Positions 1 through 12,500 of a DNA stretch of 64,000 nt are shown here, piece after piece. The notes beneath the pieces were generated by a model. It had not been told where the DNA came from. It made no database searches and saw nothing but the letters and a program-made list of their open reading frames with translations. Within the stretch, counting starts at the first letter, position 1, and every line of letters begins with the position of its first letter. The position numbers were made by a program, and so were the translations under genes. The stretch is from Heliocidaris erythrogramma (Eukaryota; Echinodermata; Echinoidea; Camarodonta; Echinometridae), in the NCBI GenBank assembly GCA_025617745.1, contig CM046861.1, positions 16,279,563 through 16,343,562 of the forward strand, written 5' to 3'.

Positions 1-3000
1 TTCATACGAAGTGTAACATTTCGAGAATATGTGCCGTGTTGAAGTTTAAACAGTAAGATCCAGACAACTTGCTAAGCATAGCGACCTATACCATAATAAA
101 GCTGAATATCTCCTCTATTTCATGGTGTAAACAGCTAAGAATATGAAATGTCTTGCGAACATTTATAACACTTTTTCTGCAGAACTTCATTATTGAGTTA
201 CGTGAAGCTGCATAGAATATTGCACTGGTGGTATTGTTCATGCGAAGCGTAATAATACCGAGAATATAGCCGTGTTGAAGTTTAAACAGTAAGATCCAGA
301 CAACTTGCTAAGCATAGCGACTTATACCACGATAAAGCTGAATATCTCCTCTTTTCCATGGTGTAAACAGCTAAGAATATGAAATGTCTTGCGAACATTT
401 ATAACACTTTTTCTGCAGAACTTCATTATTGAGTTACGTGAAGCTGCATAGAATATTACACTGGCGCTATTGTTCATACGAAGTGTAATATTTCGGGAAT
501 ATGTGCCGTGTTTAGGTTTAAACAGTAAGATCCAGACAACTTGCTAAGCATAGTGACCTATACCATGATAAAGCTGAATATCTCTTCTATTTCATGGTGT
601 AATCAGCTAAGAATATGAAATGTCTTGCGAACATTTACAACACTATTTCTGCCGAACTTCATTATTGAGTAAGGTGAAGTCCCGTAATACAGTACGAGCG
701 CTTTAATGCGGAGTGTAATATTTCAAGAATTTGTGCCGTGTTGAAGTTTAAACAGTAAGATCCAGACAACTTGCTAAGCATAGTGACCTATACCATAATA
801 AAGCTGAATATCTCTTCTATTTCATGGTGTAAACAGCTAAGAATATGAAATGTCTTGCGAACATTTATAACACTTTTTTCTGCAGAACTTCATTATTGAG
901 TTACGTGAAGCTGCATAGAATATAGCGCTGGCGCTATTGTTCATGCGAAGCGTAATAATATCGAGAATATATACCGTGTTGAAGTTTAAACAGTAAGATC
1001 CAGACAACTTGCTAAGCATAGTGACCTATACCATGATAAAGCTGAATATCCCCTCTATTTCATGGTGTAATCAGCTAAGAATATGAAATGTCTTGCGAAC
1101 ATTTATAACACTTTTGCTGCACAACTTCATTATTGAGTTACGAAGCTCCATAATACAGTACGAGCGCTCTAATGCGGAGTGTAATATTTCGAGAATATGT
1201 GCCGTGTTGAGGTTTAAACAGTAAGATCCAGACAACTTGCTAAGCATAGCGACTTATACCACGATAAAGCTGAATATCTCCTCTTTTCCATGGTGTAAAC
1301 AGCTAAGAATATGAAATGTCTTGCGAACATTTATAACACTTTATCTTCCGAACTTCATTATTGAGTAACGTGAAGCCGCATGTAATACCGCACTGGCGCT
1401 AATGTTCATACGAAGTGTAATATTTCGAGAATATGTGCCGTGTTGAAGTTTAAACAGTAAGATCCAGACAACTTGCTAAGCATAGTGACCTATACCATGA
1501 TAAAGCTGAATATCTCCTCTATTTCATGGTGTAATCAGCTAAGAATATGAAATGTCTTGCGAACATTTATAACACTTTTTCTGCCGAACTTCATTATTGA
1601 GTTACGTGAAGCTGCATAGAATATTGCACTGGTGGTATTGTTCATGCGAAGCGTAATAATACCGAGAATATAGCCGTGTTGAAGTTTAAACAGTAAGATC
1701 CAGACAACTTGCTAAGCATAGCGACTTATACCACGATAAAGCTGAATATCTCCTCTTTTCCATGGTGTAAACAGCTAAGAATATGAAATGTCTTGCGAAC
1801 ATGTATAACACTTTTTCTGCAGAACTTCATTATTGAGTTACGTGAAGCTGCATAGAATATTACACTGGCGCTATTGTTCATGCGAAGCGTAATAATATCG
1901 AGAATATATGCCGTGTTGAAGTTTAAACAGTAAGATCCAGACAACTTGCTAAGCATAGCGACCTATACCATGATAAAGCTGAATATCTCCTCTTTGTCAT
2001 GGTGTAAACAGCTAAGAATATGAAATGTCTTGCGAATATTTATAACACTTTTTCTGCAGAACTTCATTATTGAGTTACGTGAAGCTGCATAGAATATTGC
2101 ACTGGTGGTATTGTTCATGCGAAGCGTAATAATACCGAGAATATAGCCGTGTTGAAGTTTAAACAGTAAGATCCAGACAACTTGCTAAGCATAGCGACTT
2201 ATACCACGATAAAGCTGAATATCTCCTCTTTTCCATGGTGTAAACAGCTAAGAATATGAAATGTCTTGCGAACATTTATAACACTTTTTCTGCAGAACTT
2301 CATTATTGAGTTACGTGAAGCTGCATAGAATATTACACTGGCGCTATTGTTCATGCGAAGCGTAATAATATCGAGAATATATGCCGTGTTGAAGTTTAAA
2401 CAGTAAGATCCAGACAACTTGCTAAGCATAGCGACCTATACCATGATAAAGCTGAATATCTCCTCTTTGTCATGGTGTAAACAGCTAAGAATATGAAATG
2501 TCTTGCGAACATTTATAACACTTTTTCTGCAGAACTTCATTATTGAGTTACGTGAAGCTGCATAGAATATTACACTGGCGCTATTGTTCATGCGAAGCGT
2601 AATAATATCGAGAATATATGCCGTGTTGAAGTTTAAACAGTAAGATCCAGACAACTTGCTAAGCATAGCGACCTATACCATGATAAAGCTGAATATCTCC
2701 TCTTTGTCATGGTGTAAACAGCTAAGAATATGAAATGTCTTGCGAACATTTATAACACTTTTTCTGCAGAACTTCATTATTGAGTTACGTGAAGCTGCAT
2801 AGAATATTGCACTGGTGGTATTGTTCATGCGAAGCGTAATAATACCGAGAATATAGCCGTGTTGAAGTTTAAACAGTAAGATCCAGACAACTTGCTAAGC
2901 ATAGCGACCTATACCATGATAAAGCTGAATATCTCCTCTTTGTCATGGTGTAAACAGCTAAGAATATGAAATGTCTTGCGAATATTTATAACACTTTTTC

Positions 3001-6000
3001 TGCAGAACTTCATTATTGAGTTACGTGAAGCTGCATAGAATATTGCACTGGTGGTATTGTTCATGCGAAGCGTAATAATACCGAGAATATAGCCGTGTTG
3101 AAGTTTAAACAGTAAGATCCAGACAACTTGCTAAGCATAGCGACTTATACCACGATAAAGCTGAATATCTCCTCTTTTCCATGGTGTAAACAGCTAAGAA
3201 TATGAAATGTCTTGCGAACATTTATAACACTTTTTCTGCAGAACTTCATTATTGAGTTACGTGAAGCTGCATAGAATATTACACTGGCGCTATTGTTCAT
3301 GCGAAGCGTAATAATATCGAGAATATATGCCGTGTTGAAGTTTAAACAGTAAGATCCAGACAACTTGCTAAGCATAGCGACCTATACCATGATAAAGCTG
3401 AATATCTCCTCTTTGTCATGGTGTAAACAGCTAAGAATATGAAATGTCTTGCGAACATTTATAACACTTTTTCTGCAGAACTTCATTATTGAGTTACGTG
3501 AAGCTGCATAGAATATTACACTGGCGCTATTGTTCATGCGAAGCGTAATAATATCGAGAATATATGCCGTGTTGAAGTTCAAACAGTAAGATCCAGACAA
3601 CTTGCTAAGCATAGCGACCTATACCATGATAAAGCTGAATATCTCCTCTTTGTCATGGTGTAAACAGCTAAGAATATGAAATGTCTTGCGAATATTTATA
3701 ACACTTTTTCTGCAGAACTTCATTATTGAGTTACGTGAAGCTGCATAGAATATTGCACTGGTGGTATTGTTCATGCGAAGCGTAATAATACCGAGAATAT
3801 AGCCGTGTTGAAGTTTAAACAGTAAGATCCAGACAACTTGCTAAGCATAGCGACTTATACCACGATAAAGCTGAATATCTCCTCTTTTCCATGGTGTAAA
3901 CAGCTAAGAATATGAAATGTCTTGCGAACATTTATAACACTTTTTCTGCAGAACTTCATTATTGAGTTACGTGAAGCTGCATAGAATATTACACTGGCGC
4001 TATTGTTCATGCGAAGCGTAATAATATCGAGAATATATGCCGTGTTGAAGTTTAAACAGTAAGATCCAGACAACTTGCTAAGCATAGCGACCTATACCAT
4101 GATAAAGCTGAATATCTCCTCTTTGTCATGGTGTAAACAGCTAAGAATATGAAATGTCTTGCGAACATTTATAACACTTTTTCTGCAGAACTTCATTATT
4201 GAGTTACGTGAAGCTGCATAGAATATTACACTGGCGCTATTGTTCATGCGAAGCGTAATAATATCGAGAATATATGCCGTGTTGAAGTTTAAACAGTAAG
4301 ATCCAGACAACTTGCTAAGCATAGCGACCTATACCATGATAAAGCTGAATATCTCCTCTTTGTCATGGTGTAAACAGCTAAGAATATGAAATGTCTTGCG
4401 AACATTTATAACACTTTTTCTGCAGAACTTCATTATTGAGTTACGTGAAGCTGCATAGAATATTGCACTGGTGGTATTGTTCATGCGAAGCGTAATAATA
4501 CCGAGAATATAGCCGTGTTGAAGTTTAAACAGTAAGATCCAGACAACTTGCTAAGCATAGCGACTTATACCACGATAAAGCTGAATATCTCCTCTTTGTC
4601 ATGGTGTAAACAGCTAAGAATATGAAATGTCTTGCGAATATTTATAACACTTTTTCTGCAGAACTTCATTATTGAGTTACGTGAAGCTGCATAGAATATT
4701 GCACTGGTGGTATTGTTCATGCGAAGCGTAATAATACCGAGAATATAGCCGTGTTGAAGTTTAAACAGTAAGATCCAGACAACTTGCTAAGCATAGCGAC
4801 TTATACCACGATAAAGCTGAATATCTCCTCTTTTCCATGGTGTAAACAGCTAAGAATATGAAATGTCTTGCGAACATTTATAACACTTTTTCTGCAGAAC
4901 TTCATTATTGAGTTACGTGAAGCTGCATAGAATATTACACTGGCGCTATTGTTCATGCGAAGCGTAATAATATCGAGAATATATGCCGTGTTGAAGTTTA
5001 AACAGTAAGATCCAGACAACTTGCTAAGCATAGCGACCTATACCATGATAAAGCTGAATATCTCCTCTTTGTCATGGTGTAAACAGCTAAGAATATGAAA
5101 TGTCTTGCGAATATTTATAACACTTTTTCTGCAGAACTTCATTATTGAGTTACGTGAAGCTGCATAGAATATTGCACTGGTGGTATTGTTCATGCGAAGC
5201 GTAATAATACCGAGAATATAGCCGTGTTGAAGTTTAAACAGTAAGATCCAGACAACTTGCTAAGCATAGCCACTTATACCACGATAAAGCTGAATATCTC
5301 CTCTTTTCCATGGTGTAAACAGCTAAGAATATGAAATGTCTTGCGAACATTTATAACACTTTTTCTGCAGAACTTCATTATTGAGTTACGTGAAGCTGCA
5401 TAGAATATTACACTGGCGCTATTGTTCATGCGAAGCGTAATAATATCGAGAATATATGCCGTGTTGAAGTTTAAACAGTAAGATCCAGACAACTTGCTAA
5501 GCATAGCGACCTATACCATGATAAAGCTGAATATCTCCTCTTTGTCATGGTGTAAACAGCTAAGAATATGAAATGTCTTGCGAACATTTATAACACTTTT
5601 TCTGCAGAACTTCATTATTGAGTTACGTGAAGCTGCATAGAATATTACACTGGCGCTATTGTTCATGCGAAGCGTAATAATATCGAGAATATATGCCGTG
5701 TTGAAGTTTAAACAGTAAGATCCAGACAACTTGCTAAGCATAGCGACCTATACCATGATAAAGCTGAATATCTCCTCTTTGTCATGGTGTAAACAGCTAA
5801 GAATATGAAATGTCTTGCGAACATTTATAACACTTTTTCTGCAGAACTTCATTATTGAGTTACGTGAAGCTGCATAGAATATTACACTGGCGCTATTGTT
5901 CATGCGAAGCGTAATAATATCGAGAATATATGCCGTGTTGAAGTTTAAACAGTAAGATCCAGACAACTTGCTAAGCACAGTGACCTATACCATGATAAAG

Positions 6001-6068
6001 CTGAATATCTCCTCTATTTCATGGTGTAAACAGCTAAGAATATGAAATGTCTTGCGAACATCTGTAAC
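1..6068. repeat. Tandem satellite array, 236/237-bp monomer (~26 copies)
   Basis: Near-identical units follow head to tail from the first base. Each contains AAACAGTAAGATCCAGACAA and TGAAATGTCTTGCGAA. Two main variants alternate: one with CACTGGTGGTATT (236 bp) and one with CACTGGCGCTATT (237 bp). From about 2,098 to 5,980 the units are almost identical and grouped in blocks of about 473, 710 and 946 bp, that is 2, 3 and 4 monomers. Units before about 1,620 and the last one are more diverged, with forms such as CTATTTCATGG and AGTACGAGCGCT. The array stops at about 6,068, some 370 bp upstream of the C11orf54-like start codon. Recurrent 76-residue minus-strand reading frames only reflect the repeat unit, whose 237-bp form is a multiple of three. 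Confidence 0.97.
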
Positions 6069-6435
6069 ACTTGTAATACTAGCTTGATTCATTTTGAATT
6101 GAGCGATGTTCCTCGCCGGAAGAACGGTATTCGAATTCTCTCATGAAAGCAATAAATTCCGAATTATTGGTTTGAAATGTTAATAGTTTGGCCCATGCTA
6201 TTTAAGATGAAACGAAGACTATTTTTAGACCAATTTTCACCCTCTACAGATTCCAAATTTAGTAAATGAATGATACTACATGATCTTTTTAATTTAGAAA
6301 TATTTTTCTGTTTTCTCTTGGACGTTTCGGCGACACCCTAATTGGTCGCTGAACTTGTGGTCGCCAGATTCAAGCTGCCCTCAGTCTCTCCTCCCACTAC
6401 GCGAAGGCGAAATCGGACTAGAAAAGACAGGCAAA
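6069..6435 (+). promoter_or_regulatory. Presumed promoter and 5'UTR of the C11orf54-like gene
   Basis: This is unique sequence between the satellite array and the start codon. An inverted CCAAT box (ATTGG) lies at 6,341-6,345, about 95 bp before the ATG. The stretch from about 6,330 is more GC-rich and contains CG dinucleotides (TTTCGGCGACA, ACTACGCGAAGGCGA), unlike the AT-rich surroundings. No clear TATA box was seen, which fits a TATA-less housekeeping promoter. The transcription start cannot be placed by eye. Confidence 0.45.
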
Positions 6436-6508
6436 ATGGCAGCAAATACCGGTATTCCAGTTACTCGCAGAGCCATGGTTGTTCCAGACTTACATGAGCT
6501 ATCAAGTG
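6436..6508 (+). CDS. C11orf54: C11orf54-like exon 1 (residues 1-24)
   Basis: The ATG lies in AAAATGG context. It encodes a short N-terminus ending VPDLHELSS, then donor G|GTGAGT. The exon ends in phase 1 and the next codon (Val) is completed by exon 2. Confidence 0.85.
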
Positions 6509-9500
6509 GTGAGTTTTTAGTGTAAGATTTATTTTCTGTACACGAATTTTCGAAACGGGTTGTAAAGTTGCTTTCACATATTTTGCGTTCAGTCCCATAC
6601 GTGCGTAATTTTGTTAGATCAAACCTGAAGTTATAGAGCAGAGACTGAGAGTGAGATAACTCCAGCCTCCAGGGGCGGTATTCTGAAAACTGTGTTATCT
6701 TTTGTGTTAAGGGAAACTGTGTTAATTGTCATAACAAATTGAAACTGCGCGCAATAAACACTAATCATTGGTGCTTGCGCAGATGTCTCTGTTAACTTTA
6801 CGCGCGCACAGCCATCTTTGCGCAGTCATTAACCAATGACTTGTCCTGATTTTAATTTGTTATGACAATTAACATCGCTTTACTAACATAAAAGATAACA
6901 CCGTTTTCAGAATACGGCCCCAGGGCTCCAGGTACGAAAAACCAAAGGTGTCCTCGCCAATTCGTTTGGCTAGTGGCATCGCTTAATTTCGGCAGGTAAG
7001 ATAGAAATTTGTAGTTATAGTTATATTTCAAGAGAATTAGAATTAGACTTAGAGAATCCAGCAGGCTCTTTGATTTTACGATTTGAATTAGGAATTTGGT
7101 GATTATTTTGATGAAAAAAAAAGGAATTTCCTTGCGGAGCAGATCTTTCCCTGTGCTGTACCATCGATTCAAATGACTCGATCGTACGGTGCGTAATGTG
7201 TACCATGTACCGTCGCTGACTCAATCGCGTGGTGCGATCGAGTCATTTGAAACAACGGTACAGTACGGGGAAAGATCGACTCGGCAAGGAAATTCCATTT
7301 TTTTTCATCGAAATAATCGTCAAATCGTAAAATCAAGGCAAAGAGCCTGCTGGATAGTTACAGTAATTCTTTTGAAATGTAAGTACAAATTTCTATCTTA
7401 CCTGCCGAAATTAAAGGAGAATCAACCCCTAATTGCAAATTTACTTATTTTGGAAGGTGTAATATATTCCTACTTATTGGCCTAAATCATTTTCTAATAA
7501 GATATCAGAAAAAGGGAAAAATAAAGATATTCCAACAGCCGGTATCGTCTCCTACTCATTTCCATGGGGGCTGCCATTTTCTTATGGGCGGCCAAAAGGG
7601 TCAAAATTAAAACTTTCAGAAATATAGACAACCACAGAAATAAAGACAACTCCAGAAATAAAGACAACTCCAGAAATAAAGACAACCACAGAAATAAAGA
7701 CAAATTCAGAAATATAGACAACCACAGAAATAAAGACAAATTCAGAAATATAGACAACCACAGAAATAAAGATAACTTCAGAAATAAAGACAACCACAGA
7801 AATAAAGACAACTTCAGAAATATAGACAACCACAGAAATAAAGATAACTTCAGAAATATAGACAACGACCGTGAATGAAGACAACTTCAGAAATAAAGAC
7901 AACTCCAGAATCAAACGAAACGACTGAATTATAGTCTATCGCGAATATGAAAACAGCACGCAAAAAGTAGAGTCGAACAGAAATATCGTCGAGCTTCAGA
8001 AAAGAAAAACTTTTGAGAAATATACTAAATATGAAAGGACAAGAGAGGGCGAAATATATTAAATCTTATCCTCGGCCAGGGTTAGTCCGAAAGGGTGCGT
8101 TGACTTTTTTTTCCTTCTAAATACAGTGTATTATTATCATTATTATTGTTATCAGCGGTTCCAGGATTTTGTAAAGGGAGGGGGAGGGCAGAAATGCAGT
8201 GCTGTCATCAGGGGCGGATCCAGGATATTGTAACAGGGGGGGGGGGGGGGGGCACAGAAATGCAGGTCTGTCAGGGGGGGGGGATCCAGGATTTTGTAGA
8301 AAGGGTGGGGGGGGGCATGGAAATGCGGACTGTCAGGGGTGGATCCATGATTTTGTAGAAAGGGGGGGGCATGGAAATGCAGGTTTTGTCATCAGGGGTG
8401 GATCCAGGATTTTGTAGAAAGGAGCCGGGGGGGGGGGGGCATGGAAATGCAGGTATGTCATCAGGGGTGGATCCAGGATTTTGTAGAAAGGGGGGCATGG
8501 AAATGCAGGTCTGTCAGGGGCAGTGGCAGAAAAGTGGCAGTGGCAGATTTACGGATCCGGGCCGGGATCCGTAAATCTGCCACTGTCACAATTATTCTGT
8601 TAGAAAAAGTCCAAACGCACACTTTCGGCAAAACTGTTAGGGGATCCTCGATCTGCCCCTGATGACCTACCTGCATTTCCATGCCCCCCCCCCCTTTCTA
8701 CAAAATCCTGGATCCGCCCCTGATGACAAACCAGTTGTGTGCCCCCGCCCCTGACAGACCTGCATTTCCATGCCCCCCCCCCCTCCTTTCTACAAAATCC
8801 TGGATCCACCCCTGATGACAAACCTGCATTTCCATGCCCCCTCCCCTTTCTACAAAATCATGGATCCGCCCCTGACAGACTTGCATTTCCATGCCCCCTC
8901 CTTTCTACGAAATCCTGGATCCACCCCTGATGACAAAACTTGCATTTCCATGCCCCCCTTTCTACAAAATCCTGGATCCGCCCCTGATGACAAAACCTGC
9001 ATTTCCATGCCCCCCTTTCTACAAAATCATGGATCCGCCCCTGACAGACCTGCATTTCCATGCCCCCTCCTTTCTACGAAATCCTGGATCCACCCCTGAT
9101 GACAAAACTTGCATTTCCATGCCCCCCTTTCTACAAAATCCTGGATCCGCCCCTGATGACAAAACCTGCATTTCCATGCCCCTTTTTCTACAAAATCCTG
9201 GATCCGCCCCTGACAGACCTGCATTTCCATGCCCCCTCCTTTCTACAAAATCCTGGATCCACCCCTGATGATACACTGTATTTAGAAGGAAAAAAAAGTC
9301 AACGCACCCTTTCGGACTAAGCCTGGCCGAGGATAGGATTTAATACATTTCGCCCTCTCTTGTCCTTTCATATTTAGTATATTTCTCAAAAGTTTTTCTT
9401 TTCTGAAGCTCGACAATATTTCTGTTCGACTCTACTTTTTGCGTGCTGTATTCATATTCGCGATAGACTATAATTCAGTCGTTTCGTTTGATTCTGGAGT

Positions 9501-12500
9501 TGTCTTTATTTCTGAAGTTGTCTTCATTCACGGTCGTTGCCTATATTTCTGAAGTTATCTTTATTTCTGTGGTTGTCTATATTTCTGGAGTTGTCTTTAT
9601 TTCTGTGGTTGTCTTTATTTCTGAAGTTATCTTTATTTCTGTGGTTGTCTATATTTCTGAATTTGTCTTTATTTCTGTGGTTGTCTATATTTCTGAATTT
9701 GTCTTTATTTCTGTGGTTGTCTTTATTTCTGGAGTTGTCTTTATTTCTGGAGTTGTCTTTATTTCTGTGGTTGTCTATATTTCTGAATTTGTCTTTATTT
9801 CTGTGGTTGTCTTTATTTCTGGAGTTGTCTTTATTTCTGTGGTTGTCTTTATTTCTGAAGTTATCTTTATTTCTGTGGTTGTCTATATTTCTGAATTTGT
9901 CTTTATTTCTGTGGTTGTCTATATTTCTGAATTTGTCTTTATTTCTGTGGTTGTCTTTATTTCTGGAGTTGTCTTTATTTCTGTGGTTGTCTATATTTCT
10001 GAATTTGTCTTTATTTCTGTGGTTGTCTATATTTCTGAAAGTTTTAATTTTGACCCTTTTGACCGCCCATATTTTCTTGCTGATTTGGAGTTGTACATGA
10101 ACCATTGAGAAATGTTCCAGTCAAGAAGATATTTTGAATCCAATACCTAAATTGCTTTTCTTCATAACCTAAAATACCATATGTGACGAAAAATATAAAG
10201 TGGGTGTTTACATGTATTATAAAAATTAAATCTTTATAATGATATTTTTAAATTGTCTGGTTTTGCTTAACAAAAATCTATTTTCTTGGGTTTGCCAAAC
10301 AGAGCAGAACATAATATATGCAGCATGCATTCTGACTTTTCAAATCCATTATCCGAAAGCAGGTGAATGCATAGCTTGCCGCTATAGATGCTCAGGGAAG
10401 AAACATCCATAAATTTGAATTAATTTGCTCCGTCCCATACGTCACAGTATCGAGAAAATAGATTTCTATTAAGCGAATATCGAAATATACAGAAATATAT
10501 ATGGAAATCTGCAGTTTAAAAATAAATTAACATATCTATTCAATATTTTTAATCTAAAACTGGTTTTTAATTTTGAAAAGGGCAATTTGGCATTTGGATT
10601 AAGAAAAATCTTCATGTACACATAAAAAAAATGGCAGCCCCCATGTACTGCTAGCAGACGATACATATTGGGAGCAGATGATAAATTTTGCTCAGAAAAT
10701 CTTGATTCGTATCGATCTCGTATATTTTGACGCGAAGCCATATAGTCCAACAAGTAGGAATAAATAACACCTTTGAACGCTATCATCTGTATTTTTGAGC
10801 GTAATTCTCCTTTAAGCGATGCGACTAGCCAAACTAATGGGCGAGGATGATACACTGTATTTAGAAGGAAAAAAAAAGTCAACGCACCCTTTCGGACTAA
10901 GCCTGGCCGAGGATAGGATTTAATACATTTCGCCCTCTCTTGTCCTTTCATATTTAGTATATTTCTCAAAAGTTTTTCTTTTCTGAAGCTCGACAATATT
11001 TCTGTTCGACTCTACTTTTTGCGTGCTGTATTCATATTCGCGATAGACTATAATTCAGTCGTTTCGTTTGATTCTGGAGTTGTCTTTATTTCTGAAGTTG
11101 TCTTCATTCACGGTCGTTGTCTATATTTCTGAAGTTATCTTTATTTCTGTGGTTGTCTATATTTCTGGAGTTGTCTTTATTTCTGTGGTTGTCTTTATTT
11201 CTGAAGTTATCTTTATTTCTGTGGTTGTCTATATTTCTGAATTTGTCTTTATTTCTGTGGTTGTCTATATTTCTGAATTTGTCTTTATTTCTGTGGTTGT
11301 CTTTATTTCTGGAGTTGTCTTTATTTCTGGAGTTGTCTTTATTTCTGTGGTTGTCTATATTTCTGAATTTGTCTTTATTTCTGTGGTTGTCTTTATTTCT
11401 GGAGTTGTCTTTATTTCTGTGGTTGTCTTTATTTCTGAAGTTATCTTTATTTCTGTGGTTGTCTATATTTCTGAATTTGTCTTTATTTCTGTGGTTGTCT
11501 ATATTTCTGAATTTGTCTTTATTTCTGTGGTTGTCTTTATTTCTGGAGTTGTCTTTATTTCTGTGGTTGTCTATATTTCTGAATTTGTCTTTATTTCTGT
11601 GGTTGTCTATATTTCTGAAAGTTTTAATTTTGACCCTTTTGACCGCCCATATTTTCTTGCTGATTTGGAGTTGTACATGAACCATTGAGAAATGTTCCAG
11701 TCAAGAAGATATTTTGAATCCAATACCTAAATTGCTTTTCTTCATAACCTAAAATACCATATGTGACGAAAAATATAAAGTGGGTGTTTACATGTATTAT
11801 AAAAAATTAAATCTTTATAATGATATTTTTAAATTGTCTGGTTTTGCTTAACAAAAATCTATTTTCTTGGGTTTGCCAAACAGAGCAGAACATAATATAT
11901 GCAGCATGCATTCTGACTTTTCAAATCCATTATCCGAAAGCAGGTGAATGCATAGCTTGCCGCTATAGATGCTCAGGGAAGAAACATCCATAAATTTGAA
12001 TTAATTTGCTCCGTCCCATACGTCACAGTATCGAGAAAATAGATTTCTATTAAGCGAATATCGAAATATACAGAAATATATATGGAAATCTGCAGTTTAA
12101 AAATAAATTAACATATCTATTCAATATTTTTAATCTAAAACTGGTTTTTTAATTTTGAAAAGGGCAATTTGGCATTTGGATTAAGAAAAATCTTCATGTA
12201 CACATAAAAAAAATGGCAGCCCCCATGTACTGCTAGCAGACGATACATATTGGGAGCAGATGATAAATTTTGCTCAGAAAATCTTGATTCGTATCGATCT
12301 CGTATATTTTGACGCGAAGCCATATAGTCCAACAAGTAGGAATAAATAACACCTTTGAACGCTATCATCTGTATTTTTGAGCGTAATTCTCCTTTAAGCG
12401 ATGCGACTAGCCAAACTAATGGGCGAGGACGACTTTCGTTATTTGTACCTGGAGTTAAGACTGAGAGAGCTGCCTTTTTCAATAGTCATAAAAAAATGTC

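Larger units (their letters stand above)
6926..12454. mobile_element. Foldback-like composite element with long complex inverted repeats
   Basis: The left end (CTCCAGGTACG..GTCCTCGCC..TTTGGCTAGTGGCATCGCTT) is the inverted complement of the right end at 12,385-12,454. Moving inward, both arms carry AAAGGAGAAT, then GGTGT(A/T)AT.TATTCCTACTT, then CATGGGGGCTGCCATTTT, then an 18-bp tandem-repeat domain, then a unique ~250-bp piece (ACTCTACTTTTTGCGTGCTG in the right arm), then a GGATCC-rich tandem domain meeting at a palindromic centre near 8,562. The left arm lacks about 560 bp present in the right arm and has a 424-bp MITE inserted. The right arm is tandemly duplicated. Sea-urchin TU elements are known foldback transposons with tandem-repeat outer domains; resemblance to them is by architecture only. 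No transposase frame was seen. Confidence 0.75.

Noticed and set aside
1726-5978. Eleven near-identical 76-residue minus-strand reading frames
   Set aside because: They recur only because the satellite monomer recurs. There is no recognisable domain, and the frame is broken in the diverged monomers, so they are a repeat artefact and not a peptide family.
7564-7914. Repetitive-protein frames (FRNIDNHRNKDN type and IFLNLSLFLWL type)
   Set aside because: An 18-bp unit without stops keeps three frames open on both strands. The same happens at 9,488-10,108 and 11,068-11,688. Nothing points to translation.
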